Positions 26,214-38,099 of a stretch of DNA of 64,000 nt are shown piece after piece. The position numbers and the translations under genes were made by a program. The DNA is from Membranipora membranacea (taxonomy: Eukaryota > Bryozoa > Gymnolaemata > Cheilostomatida > Membraniporidae). How positions within the stretch are numbered: the first letter of the stretch is position 1; each line of letters opens with the position of its first letter. The notes under the pieces were generated by a model, which saw only the letters and a list, made by a program, of their open reading frames with translations, ran no database searches and was not told where the DNA came from. The DNA lies in the NCBI GenBank assembly GCA_914767715.1, contig OU612067.1, positions 1,054,001 through 1,118,000 of the forward strand, read 5' to 3'.

Positions 26214-26670
26214 AGACTACGGAAGGACCACAGCAATATATAGTCTGGCAGCTAGTTCTGCAGTAATTATGCAGTATTTTATCATTTAGAAAATTCAGAG
26301 CACTGCTGGGTAAAAATTATGTGTAGTGTTAGGGATTGTCCTCCCTTCTCATCTAAGAGCTATGAGGTATTTATGCGCCCTAGTTATCTACTGTTGTAAA
26401 ATGTCTCCTGACAATGGAACTATATTTATTTTGAACTTATGTGGGAAAGAATGGCAATTAAATGTATTTTGAAGTGTAAGCTTATTATGTTGGCACAGCA
26501 CTAGGGTGCATAAATACCTCATAGATCTTAGATGAGAAGTGAGGACAATCCCTAACACTACACATAATTTTTACCCAGAAGTGCTCTGAATTTTCTAAAT
26601 GATAAAATACTGCATAATTACTGCAGAACTAGCTGCCGGACTATATATTGCTGTGGTCCTTCCGTAGTCT
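26214..26670. mobile_element. Foldback MITE with TTAA target duplication
   Basis: 457 bp. It begins AGACTACGGAAGGACC and ends with the exact complement. Arms of about 170 nt flank a loop of about 115 nt. TTAA lies immediately outside both ends (26210-26213 and 26671-26674), the target preference of piggyBac-type transposases. The arms differ by small substitutions and indels. There is no coding capacity. A related copy is at about 51115-51605. Confidence 0.85.
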
Positions 26671-26889
26671 TTAATTGTGTTACTGAAAGTAATAATATTG
26701 TTTTTGTAGATGATTTTCTAACTGAGATCACTGTTTACATATGTAGATTGACACAAAAAAAGTGACCGCTTCGATTCTAGAAAAAACTTATAATATCATA
26801 CATCACTTTTTTTCAATAGTATATTTATTTAGAGAGTACGGGTATTGGTGTTACTGGAACAAAATGGTGGAAGAGAGTTTGTAATTGAA

Positions 26890-27790
26890 ATAATTAAAAT
26901 TTTCAAATTTAACATTTATTTATAACATCCAAATTTAGAAGGAGTACATCATTACGCATCAAACTTTTGTGGTTGTCTTTAACTTTAAATGAGGAGGTGG
27001 AAGAGAGATCGCGAAGGTAAGATGGTAGGGAGTTAGATACAGCTGGTAAAGTGGAATTAACGGATTGTCCACCCACTGTTTTTAGCCTACATTTAAAATT
27101 GCTCACAAGAGTGTTGGCTAAGTTGAAAGAATGGTTCGGGCATTGTTAGAAGTTGTGAAAGATTGAGAAATGTAGGAAGGGATGAGATGGGGATGATGGA
27201 CGGTTTTATGAGCCATGATTGATAACTTGAATTTTGATCGGGACCTGATGGGTAACCAGTGCAGTTTAGCCCTGGCTTCAGTGGCTGACGAATAGTGGTT
27301 TGTACCTGTGATACATTTGGCGCAGGAATTTTGAATCACTTGGAGACATGACACTAGATTGTCAGGTAATGCGTAGAAGAATGAGTTACAGAAATCAAGC
27401 TGCTTGTAATGAATGCATGTATGAGTGTGAAAAACTGGCTTTCAGGAAAGAAGGTTCTGATTGATTTAAGTCGTTTTAGTTGAAAGAAACATGATTTTAG
27501 AACATCACTGACGTGAGCATGAAAATCTAACTTAGAGTCCATGATCACGCCAAGATTTCGAACAGTAGCTGAAGGAGGAACAGAGACATGATCAGTTAAT
27601 TCGAGTGATGAAAATGAGGATGATTGTTTATTGCGTGAAAGTGTGATGAATTGAGAGATAAATAAATCACATACAGTGTGTATTATCTCTGAATGTACAA
27701 ACTTTTCTGTGTTTGTGAAGGTTATATGGTGCGGCTGTTGAGGAAGACGCTCATTGATACTTGTTCTCATTATTCCCACAATGCAATTTT
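26890..27790 (-). pseudogene. Non-LTR retrotransposon C-terminal remnant (CR1/L2-like)
   Basis: Several minus-strand frames align end to end as the C-terminal part of a LINE reverse transcriptase. They show a VRNLGVIMDSKL block, a block of the LVSCLQVIQN-CAK type, LHWLPIRSRSKFKLS, and a terminal LPSYLRDLSSTSSFK. The frames are separated by shifts and stops, so the copy is dead. The 5' part with the catalytic YADD box is missing. The element ends a short distance from the TTAA foldback element. Confidence 0.8.
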
Positions 27791-28109
27791 AACCTGAAGA
27801 TTCAATAATATCTACTTAAAAGTAGGAGCCTCTAGATAATTGCATCATGGGATCATTTCTAATTTTCATTATGAGCTTTTCAAACTTTCTCAAACAAAAA
27901 TCTACTATTTTTTCAATTGATTGTAAACTTTGCAACCTCTAATAGAATAGCAAAGACACCTTCAGTATATTGTGTGAAAGCTTGGTTAGCATATATAAAA
28001 AAGAGCAGGATGCACACAATTAGTCTGACATTCTTTACTTTCTATTTTTGGCACATCAATATTGATCTCACCACACCTCATTGGCTCATGCTGCTCCTAA
28101 TCTGAATAA

Positions 28110-29480
28110 TAACAACACTATCAGATCATTGATCAAGTATACGTATCATTAACCAGTTAATGCCTTGCTTACATGATGTAATACTTATATTAACTAAATA
28201 AGGAGGGTGGTACCAGGGTTAGGATGGTTATCATTACAGCAAATCTAAAATTAATTTAAAAATAAAGACCTATTGAAGGAACTCTTGAAGGAAGTTATTT
28301 AATGAGAACTTTTTGGACTGGTTACGAAACAAACCGGAGGGTCATGATTTGCATGGTTTGGGATACTTAGCAGTTGTCTGGTCAGCTCATTAAAAAGATG
28401 ACGCATAACAGCATATTTGATGTCTTCCACAACCATACAATATATATGAAGCTGTCAATACCGACTGCAAGTAACCTATTTTGCAGAAAGCTAGATGTTC
28501 TTTTAGGAATTTTCGTTGAGTTACATCACCTAGTTGTGGCATTTGAGTTTGTTACCACGTCGCGTCGCACAAAGCCTTCATCAGTTTTCCACCCTTAAAT
28601 TTCTAGACACATGTGGTGTCACTTGAAAAAGCATGATTTGCTGCGTCTTTTCTCATGAGCATAAAATAGCTATAAAACAAAAGGAGTTTTGCAATTTTCA
28701 AAAGTAAGCATAGCCAAGGAGAAATAATAAGGAAGCACCTTGGTCACTACTGACTCATTCATACATCTGATTGATAAAGTGAGCAGACCCATATTATGGC
28801 CTTCATCATTTGGAAGAAAAAAGCTTTGTTTAAATCCTGATAATACCACTGGTTGGGGTAATTTTTTGTGTTTTTGATAAATATTTTCATTTCATTTTGA
28901 TAAAATCCGCTGATAAACCTGCCAAATTATTTTTTCGCAGGCAGTAAACCTGTAGTATTGGATAAAATTATAAATTGGTTCAGAGTTGTATTTGTCATTC
29001 AGACATTGAAATATCAGTATACAATTGGTGTAAAGCCTCAGATCAGAATTCAAAATTTGTAGAATTATTCTTTTTTTTTCTTTATCCAATTGAAGTTTTA
29101 ATGCAATCCACAACAATCGTATAACTGCTTACAAAAACATGCTATTATTGCCGCTTGCTCCCTGCTCAGTCATCCAGTGAGATTTGTTATGTAGAATATC
29201 TGAAACATTAGCTTAATAACTGGAAGCGAGTCAAGAAAATGCATGCCTTATCTGGCATATCAACAATCGGTAATTGGAACAATTGGAAAATCTCATCTTC
29301 TTGCATCAACCGCGCTTACATAAAAAGTTGGCAAAGTAAACCAAATAATTTGGCACTTGTGGTTGTATTACTTGAATAGTTAAGAGCCATACAACCTTTG
29401 GGCTGACATATCTGTATAGTGGAGTGTCTGTGTTTGGATCATTGCGTTATTGACTTACAAGTCTGATATACCATGTCAGG
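28110..29480. other. Intergenic region before the TSR gene
   Basis: No gene recognised. AT-rich with several short chance frames. The left arm of the large inverted duplication begins somewhere near 29.4-29.5 kb, where similarity to about 62.2 kb (reverse strand) starts. Confidence 0.4.
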
Positions 29481-29576
29481 AATATTTGATGAGATGCCAG
29501 CAGTGGTCTGTGTTTCTTTAGGGAGTGGTTTAGACTTGTGCCAAAACTCACGTCGGGAAGAAGCCAAGACTTCTGG

Positions 29577-29584
29577 TATAAAAG
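29577..29584 (+). promoter_or_regulatory. TATA box of the intact TSR gene
   Basis: tataaaag lies about 100 bp upstream of the start codon (29683), leaving room for a 5' UTR of roughly 75 bp. The same ttctggtataaaa context is kept at the mirror position of the duplicate (62102-62109), unlike much of the surrounding sequence. Confidence 0.75.
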
Positions 29585-29682
29585 CTTACATTTGCGATGG
29601 AGAAATCAACATTCACTTCTGGCGGAGCTGACGGAGCCCGAACTACAGACAGGAAAGCAAATCTAACTGCTGAAAAGTAGCC

Positions 29683-32600
29683 ATGAAGATTCATATTTTA
29701 GGTAAGTTTTTTACATGCAACAAAAAGAAGCTACTCCTTATTTCTATTTTTAAACTTTGTTTATGAGTCAAAGTTGGGACTTTTGGGCGCTACTGATATT
29801 TGATAAATTATCACTGGACCCTTAAGCAAAAGCATTTGATTAAACTTATTAAACGATGAGATACATAGTGAATGTGACAGTCTTACAGTCACATATGATT
29901 GATAATATTAATGTTTCACTTACAGGGCTCGTGTTGGTCCTCAGCTTATTCCAGGTGGAAGGTGAGTTTACTGACTACATAGTAGATTTATCATGTCTGG
30001 GTTATAAGTATCAAGTTTGAGTAATTGAATTGAATTGAATTGAATTGAATTGAATTTATTTTTGGTAATTGTGTTAGAAACACATTACAATTTAGGAGTG
30101 AACAATATCTCTCTCAGTTGTTTAGCAGACGAATACTAAAAGGCACAAAGCTGCACAAAAATCTTGATGTTCTAGCTTTTGGCATGATAAAATATTTACG
30201 ATTACTTTTGTAACAATTGCGTAAAATGTGTCTACCATCAGTGATAAAATGTTGAGCTAAATTAAAAATTCTCATGTCAACAAAACAGTCAGCGTCAAAA
30301 ATGTAGCTGATTTTTAAAAACAGACTTAAAAGAATATTCTTTTGTCTTTCTGTAGCACCAGTGTACCAGAGTTCAATATTATAGGTATAAATAGGTTGGA
30401 TCAGTGATTGGATAAAACTATGTTGTTGATACTGGTTAGATTTAAAATGTTTGAGGAAAAAGCATAAAATCTTTTCTTTAGTTTACTATAGACATATTCA
30501 GTGTTTGAGCACCATTTAAGATAACAGTCGAAAAAAGTTCATAGATATTTAAAACTTTCTACCTTCTCTATTGGGTTACCATTTATAAAAATATAGTTGT
30601 ATAAGGCACAAGATTTGCTAAAATTCACAACCATCTCTTTGGTTTTTGCTGTGTTAAGAATAAAATTCACAGAGGAACATTGCTCAGTAAAATGTTGTAT
30701 GGCATCAAAATAGTTTTGGGATATAGTTGGTTGTTTAAAATTAAAAGTCCTATGATGGCCATGTCATCAGCATATTTAAAAATCTTCCCATTATCACAGT
30801 TAGATGTTTTATTTGATGAAAATTTTGCTCGCGCTTCTGCGTAGAGTTAATAACGGAAATCATGTATCGTACAAGACACAAATTGCCAAAATATTCACTT
30901 GCTGATAAACATATCCACTTGCAGGCTTTATGTTTGATTCTAAGAAGAGATAACTGAATAGTTATTTTTTATGTAAGGCAGTCATTTTTTTGTTGCTGAA
31001 ATATTTTGGATGAGAGGAACAATAGTGGAGACTATGAGATGCAAATGTGTCAGTTACCTACAACATAATATAATATAATATAATATACTATAATAAAATA
31101 TAATATAATATAATATAATATAATAAAATATAATATGGTATATTATATATGTTATTAGATACGACAGCCCAGCTGCTGACCTGTGCACTCCAGCAGCCCT
31201 GCCTCGCTATCACTGAAGGTGAATGTTCTGCTAGTGGTATGCGCCAAGTCTGTCTATCAGCAAACCCTGCAGCTACTAGTTGTACCTTAACCGCTGTAGG
31301 TTCATTTACAGGAATATGTGCTCTGGCAAGTACAAGTAAGTTGATAAATAATATCTATGGAAATGTTGTGTTCAACGAAGTTGAATGATTATTGTTTAGA
31401 GGTAACAGAGTCTTTCCTTGACGCTGCACATTCACATTGATCAGTTGTGAAACACTATACACTGTAATTGATTCAAAAAGTTTAGGGGATATGAATCGCC
31501 TTGATCAATCAATTAAGTGACCGATGTGATATATGCTATAAAACATATTTAACTGAAGCCGATCCTGATCTATTCATATACTATCACGATAATGTGAGGA
31601 GTTGCCTGATTTTCTTATAAGAGGAGACAAATAAGTTATTCAGCTACAGCTTGATAGGTTTATTTTAGCTACTATATTTTTCAAGTCATCTTTTTATTCG
31701 AAATCATCAATTCAATTTAGACTTTACAAATAACTGCCGAAATGAGAAGAATAAGTCCAGTCTGTTTCCCAAGCTAAAAACATAAAATGCTTTTTTTTTT
31801 TAACTTTATTGGCATAATTTTCATTCGATGAGAATGTTTTACAAAATCAGCCTTCCAAGAAAACAGATATATTATATAAACCAAGACATAGATACATGTT
31901 TTGTTATTTACAGCTGAGACAGCAGGAGCAACAGTAGCAGGTAATGGAGGAGTTTGTATGTCGTATACAGGAGGTTCAACTGCCAGATTCTCTATAGCTG
32001 TTGGTACTGCTGCAACCAGTAAGTATTTTATTGGGAAATTTTTCTGCTCTCAAGGCGGGAAACTCATTTGCCATTAATTTAGTAAAATTGAAACTACGTA
32101 TTTCCCAAAAGATAAATATCATCAATCAAAATTAATACATCTGTACAGCATTACCACGGAATGGTCACATCAGATATGGCCAATAGATCCAAAGATTAGA
32201 ATTATCAAAGTTGATTATCCAGCAAATCACTTTAAAAAAGACCCAATTTGTTTGACAACTGTTGAAGGAAACCCTTCTGCTTTCGCTTTCACCCTAGTGA
32301 GGTCACATATGGTTTCCAAACAAGGCTCAGCATTATTGTATATGGAGCTGTTAAAGTGATGGCACAAGCTATATTGGATAACAACAAATTTCATCAAATT
32401 TTTGATGAAGCCAAAGGAGTCAAATTTATGAGTGTTAGTCTTTTTGTAATATATGTATATGTGGTTACCTCAAATTCCTTTATACCCAAGTCTAATGAAA
32501 AGGTGTTGGCTAGGCGAGTGTTTAAATTGTCTTGCTGTTCGAGCTGACTGGAGGCTTATATAAGCTGGAAAAAAACTTAAATAGTCTCAAGGTTTTTTTC

Positions 32601-35600
32601 ATACAGGATATTGAAATAATAGTCTTATTTTTGTTCAACATATTGCTTATGACACACCCCCCTCCCCATATACATAATAAAGCAGGGGGCTATAGAACGC
32701 TCTTATAGAAGTATGGACACCTCGCTGCTGCAGACGCCTGGTCTATGGTCTATTTTGCACCTTCAATGTTATTTGTTATATGATGGTATCGTCTCATTTC
32801 TTCAACCCCTTAATAACTACAGGTGGTTTAGTGACCGGGGGACCAGTGACCATATCAGGTACAACTGGAACTGTCTCTGGGTCTTGTGAAGCTAGAACTA
32901 CACAAGCCTGTTCAGGTCTGACAACCAGCACAGCATTTAGCACAGTATGGAGTTTCCCCGTCACCTCATGTAAGTTTTTACACCATAACACACACAAAGT
33001 TAATCCTAATCAATCAATGTATATAAAACAACCTTACTTAGCTTTATCTCAAGGCCACTTTTTGGTTTTGAACAGAACCAAACCAAGAAGTGGTCTTTGT
33101 GATAAGGCTCACCTTACTCACACTCCAAATTCACACACGATGCCATCAGAAACATACAAAGCAATTCGTTTTTTTTTGACGTTTCCTAAGCAATTTTCAC
33201 ACTGGAAAACAGTGAACTCTCAAAAATGAAGCATCACAGGGCAGAGATAGTTTTTTTTAGGCCACCTTGTACACAGTAATGATCCAAAATTATTTCTAAA
33301 ACAACCTACAGTGTTTTGATCGCTTCTAATCGTCCAGTCAATTAAGGTTAGTATTAACATTAAATGTTAAGTGATGTTTTCTTTTCTTTGATATATATAT
33401 ACATTTGATGATGTAATAGACCATTCAATACAAATCGATCAAAAATGTCATCAAAGCAGTAAGATTGGCTTGACCTCTTCATCTGCCTGGGATTGCCCAG
33501 AATGAGTACCTATACTGGGTCAAGGATTGATAGGGGGATGGGAAAGTGGTATATATAAAGCTTAAATTCATTTGACTGAATGAAGTTTTCTGCATAGGTG
33601 TGTAAAATAGACTCCCCCAACTCACCTAAGTGCCACTCACATTATTGAACCACTTTTATATACTTTTCACGTGGATTCAAACTCATAAAAAACAACGGGC
33701 TGTATGAATTTGGAGTTATCTGCTCTCAATTTGCTAAAATAATTCATTTTTCTTTTTAGCTGCAAGCTTTTTTTGGGGACTATGATCAACAATGGAGATA
33801 TTCAGAAATGCAGAAATTCTCATCTACATAGGAAAATAATTTTAATCTTGGCATTGCTTAGTTAATTTTGAGCATCAATCATTGTCATCACTCTTATTCA
33901 ATGCCGAGATTATTCAAGATTGACAAATAATAAATGTTACAAGGGTGAGTAGTACAGATCATGAATAAATTAGAAATTGCCTTCCCCTGGTTAAATCTTG
34001 ATGGAGTATAGTGGCTCTAAGATGTGTATATCAGTATAGCAGATTTCTATCAACCCTACAGGTACATGTTCTTGTGGGGTTTGGTCAGAATGGACAGCGT
34101 GCAGCGCTAACTGTGGAAGAACCAGAACAAGAACATGTACTCCCCCCAGCGGAGGAGTGACCTGTGAGACTACAGGAAGTGAGACCTGTACTGGCGGAAG
34201 TGTAAGTGAATATCAACAAAAGACTTATAACAAAACAATAAAAAATATGATCTCAAAATTCAATTGACTTCTGTATGACAAACGATCTCTTGAACTTGTG
34301 GTTGATACAAGGTATATGTCAAGTTGTGGAAGGTTAAATTACATCACTACACTTATCATTGCAGTGTGGTGGATGTTCATGCAGTGCGACATGGTCAGAT
34401 TGGTCAACATGCTCGAGCACCTGTAGAGGAGGGATGAGAACAAGAACACAAACATGTGCATCCCAGAGTAACTCAGTAACTTGTACTAATAATGTAAAGA
34501 CTGAGGCTTGTAGTGCAAGCGTAAGTCCTCTACGAAAAAAATCTTTAGTAACAGTAAACTGCTACACAATATGTGTTAGAACGGTGGCGTCACAATGATG
34601 ATCTCACTTGCTCATGTAAGAATAAAATAAAACAACTTGTGACACCATAGCATCATAAAATGTCATTGAACAAAAAATTGTATGCAGTGATAACTCTTAA
34701 GCGCCAGCAACAGAAAATGAGCTGGCATGTTAGAATTGATGGGCCTTCTCAGTCTCTGATAAACTTTTCTCAGTCAGATATAGTGTCTAAGATCCGAATA
34801 AAACTTCTTGTTACCATAACTTTTTCTGTTTGGAGAGGTTCTACTCATACACACCACCGATGCGGTGTGAAATTAGTATACATCACATTAATAATTACAG
34901 GCAACGTGTGTGGACCCTGCAGCCTACAGGTGTGATTGTGGTGGGTGGACTGGCTGGGCTGCTTGCTCAAATACATGTGGATCTGGCTCGCAACAAAGAT
35001 CGAGAACTTGCAGTGTTGTCCCTCCTGCTGCGGGTCCACCACCAGGGTCATGTCCTATGAATATCTTCCCAACAACTCAAACCCAGGCATGCACAGGAAA
35101 TGTGAGTAGTTTTAACACTAAGTTGACATTCTGGATTTCGTTGTGAAGAATTTTTCGGAGTGTATATTGAAACATAAAATGCTGCCAGTTCACCATTCAC
35201 CACTGTGTTATAGAACCCAGGGTGTAACAGCGGAGGTGGTAATGGTGGTGGAGCTGGTTGTACTTCATGTGGATCCTGGACAAATGTCGGTACATGTAGC
35301 GTTACATGCGGAAGTGGAACACAGGCACAGATGAGAACATGCAGTGTTGCTGGATGTCCAAGAACACAAAACATCGCCTGTAATACAAACATGGTTAGTA
35401 CAGCCTTCTATTACTAGTTTTACTATCAGTAACATACTAACAGATGCTTTGAACCAATTTGACCACTAGAAAACTATGAGCACTAACTGACTGCATTATG
35501 TTTATCTTCTAATAGATGTGCCCAGTAGTACCTCCAGTAGTACCGACAACATGCAGCTGTGGTAACTGGATAGGAGGAGGTTGCTCAACTACCTGTGGGC

Positions 35601-36280
35601 CTGGTACTGAGCTCCAGACTCGATTCTGTAACTCTGCCTGCTCAGCAAACACTCTCAGCACAAGATACAACAACTGTGACCTAGGGGTACGATTGTCCAA
35701 GGTTCAATCCTATAAAACTCAATACGCCTCCTCTAAGTAAATAAAAAATAACTTGTCGACCTCTAGCAAGGTTGACCATTAGCAATGGGCTGAGTGCTAA
35801 GATACATTGATGATGCTTTCCATGCTTTAAAGTTTCCATTTTAAGCTTATTTTGTGAATCATGTTGAATCGCGCTCGGCCGGCCGGCGAGGCGCACCCGA
35901 GGGACGGCGCGTGCGAGCAACGGCCGGACGAGCGCGATTCAACATGATTCACAAAATAAGCTAAAAATGGAAACTTTAAAGCATGGAAAGCATCATCAAT
36001 GTATCTTAGCACTCAGCCCATTGCTAATGGTCAACCTTGCTAGAGGTCGACAAGTTATTTTTTATTTACTTAAATTATAAACTCTTCGAAAACGTCAATA
36101 AATAAATCCATAAATAAATGTGATGACACCAATTTGCAGGCATGTTTCGGTGGAGGAAGAGGAGGAGGAGGAAGAAGAGGAGGCGGTAGACGAGCCGGTA
36201 GAGTAAGATGCAGACAGTTCCAAACGAGACGTGAGAGACGACAATGTAGACAGGAAAACAGGAACAACAGAAGAGGCTAA
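29683..36280 (+). CDS. Secreted five-TSR protein with Arg/Gly-rich tail (11 exons, 490 aa)
   Basis: Exons: 29683-29701, 29926-29961, 31159-31335, 31914-32018, 32823-32969, 34062-34201, 34365-34520, 34901-35101, 35214-35393, 35516-35686, 36140-36280. They sum to 1473 nt, 491 codons, intact. Residues 1-18 form a signal peptide (MKIHILGLVLVLSLFQVE). Residues 19-161 are a Cys-, Ser- and Thr-rich region I do not recognise, encoded by phase-1 exons. TSRs occupy about 162-208, 209-260, 261-327, 328-387 and 388-444, each essentially one phase-0 exon. They have W-x-x-W or degenerate W, CS-x-(N/T)C and R-T-R-type strands (WSEWTACSANC, WSDWSTCSSTC, WTGWAACSNTC). TSR4 and TSR5 lose the second Trp. The tail (445-490) is Gly/Arg-rich (FGGGRGGGGRRGGG) and very basic. 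Likely extracellular-matrix or mucosal; function unknown. AATAAA follows the stop directly (36281-36286). Confidence 0.9.
30023..30870 (-). mobile_element. CR1-like LINE 3' fragment in intron 2 of the TSR gene
   Basis: On the minus strand the fragment includes the reverse transcriptase active-site box FKYADDMAIIG (about 30750-30780). Downstream it has blocks such as QSLIQPIYTYNIELWYTG. It ends in a (AATTC)n microsatellite (30023-30057), a typical 3' tail for this kind of LINE. Stops and shifts break the frame. The mirror intron of the duplicate lacks it, so it inserted after the duplication or was lost there. Confidence 0.85.
31063..31150. repeat. (TATAA)n microsatellite next to TSR exon 3
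   Basis: A run of taata/ataat units ends a few bases before the acceptor ttattag of exon 3 (31159). Confidence 0.95.
35734..36072. repeat. 339-bp near-perfect palindrome with GC-rich loop in last TSR intron
   Basis: The left arm 35734-35877 and right arm 35929-36072 are reverse complements at 143 of 144 positions by my reading. The 51-nt loop (35878-35928) is almost all G and C and rich in CpG, unlike the AT-rich surroundings. Part of it (ccggccg) can extend the stem. The ends read TAAGTAAATAAAAAATAAC, so a TA target duplication is possible (TA|AGTAAA...TTTACT|TA), as in Tc1/mariner-type MITEs. The paralogous intron of the duplicate lacks it. Confidence 0.95.
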
Positions 36281-36286
36281 AATAAA
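36281..36286 (+). terminator. Polyadenylation signal abutting the TSR stop codon
   Basis: AATAAA begins on the base after the TAA stop at 36278-36280. The duplicate keeps AATAAA at the same place, so the transcript probably has a very short 3' UTR. Confidence 0.7.
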
Positions 36287-36799
36287 GTTAAATTTATCCT
36301 CAGAGGAAGTATAATGATTATTTACCCTAACATTTAACCTAACTAACTGTCAGGTTACATCCCATCCCAAGTAACCGTTCCTTTCTCTTTTTTCTAACTC
36401 TTTTAAATATCAATAGCCTCAATTGAATATAGATGTTACATTAATTTCATTGCTTGACTCCCAGTGAAGTAGCCTGGTAACATAATGTATGAGACAGGCT
36501 TCTTATAATTTACAAAGCTCATTTTATATAATCGAATTTTCTGTTATTTTAATATTCTGTCTCCTTTTTTGACCTCCTATAATGGCAGGACAGTTTTAAC
36601 TCTTGATGCTTATTTCTTGGCACTTTATTCTCTCAACAGGAAAAACAAATTTCACCCTCACATTGTTCTATACACAGGATACAGAGTTTTGTACTGTGAT
36701 TTGTGAGACATATAGCAGTTTGAGGCGAGTTGAATTGATGATCGTTGGTCAATAAATTACTGACAAATAAACACCAATAAGAGACAAATGTAGTCTATT

Positions 36800-38090
36800 A
36801 ATATTTCTCTTTCTTCCATAGACATCAATACATAGATGCCTAACCCTTATTTGCAGATTTTGTTATTACTGGTTAACCACAATCAGTGGTAGGGATAGCC
36901 TGTTATCTTGATGAACTTCAATGTCCAGAAAAATATCCCTGTTACACCCATATAGTAGTAAGGATAGCAGGTTAGTTTTTCAGCTGGTACATTAATTACA
37001 TTCTTGAAAGAAACCCTACCACTGATTTCTTATATACAGGTGATTGGCGAAAAGTGGGACGACTCCCAAGAGCGATCTAGGTTTCTATTGGCTCTATTTC
37101 TATGCTTTCTTCCATTGTCAATGCTTTCCTCTCACACATTTAAACATTCACTTCATAAAGGCATCATTAGTGGCATCTTGTTATCTGACATTTACAATGA
37201 GCAATAAATGTGATTATCCACCAGATTTCATTTTTGAACTTACTAAATCCGTTTCGATCATCATCATTGGAAGTTAGTTTTAATATTTAATGCAATATTT
37301 CCTTGTTTTCAAAGCATCTACTATTTACAACTAATCAACATAGTCAAACTATAATCTGAGGTATCAGTAGGGGGATTGCATTTCACATGTTACTGTGAAT
37401 GGCAAGGGCTTCATTTCAAATACTCGCTTCAGAAATTGACAAAGATTCCAAAACTTACTGATCATACATAAACAAGCTTGTCTGTATACGTTATACGTTA
37501 TACGTAGGTGTCTTTTATCCCTACATATCCCTATATACAATTTTTCATGGGGTATGATTAAAAAGATTAATAACGCACATATCTTAAACTGACAGCCTTA
37601 GAGATCAAAATCAGATGATAATATGATTTTAGCTACTGTTTCTTGCTTTCAAAGCACATCGCTAAACGGTGTGGGATTGTGTAAATTAAGATGTGAAATA
37701 TCAGCAAAGTTTGACATGCTAAAATTTATGTGAATTTATAAATACATAGGAACATCCTTTACTCTCACAAGTCACCAATGCCACAGCTAAGGATGAATGC
37801 ATGTCTATTACCCCGTATAAATCACCAGTATCAAAAATAAGAACTCTGCTCAATAACAACACCTTAATAAGCATGTACCGATGCTTGATAGTAACTGTGG
37901 AAATAATAATACATAACTTTGAATGTTCTTGTCTCAATATTACGGCTACTGAGAGAAATGTTCCCACACAGAGAGAAATATTGCGGTGTATGTGATAAGA
38001 GCCTTCAGGTAAATCAATCTTCTTGTGAGTTGGCGGTGTTTTAGTGTCATCCTAAACCAGGGTCTTCTGGTAAATTGACTTAAATATTTC
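36800..38090. other. Start of the spacer between the inverted arms
   Basis: No gene recognised. Short chance frames at 37004-37277 and 37719-37995. A small tandem atacgtt run lies at about 37488-37507. Confidence 0.4.
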
Positions 38091-38099
38091 ATTTACCAG

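Larger units (their letters stand above)
29450..36800 (+). repeat. Left arm of large inverted duplication
   Basis: Matches 48310-62250 in reverse complement from upstream of the TATA box, through all TSR exons and introns, to about 500 bp past the stop. Exon identity is very high by eye, whereas introns differ by insertions. Arm ends are approximate. Confidence 0.85.

Noticed and set aside
34660-35392. Several overlapping ORFs on both strands around the TSR exons
   Set aside because: Alternative frames of TSR exons 8 and 9; only the phase-0 frame gives TSR cysteines and joins at splice sites.
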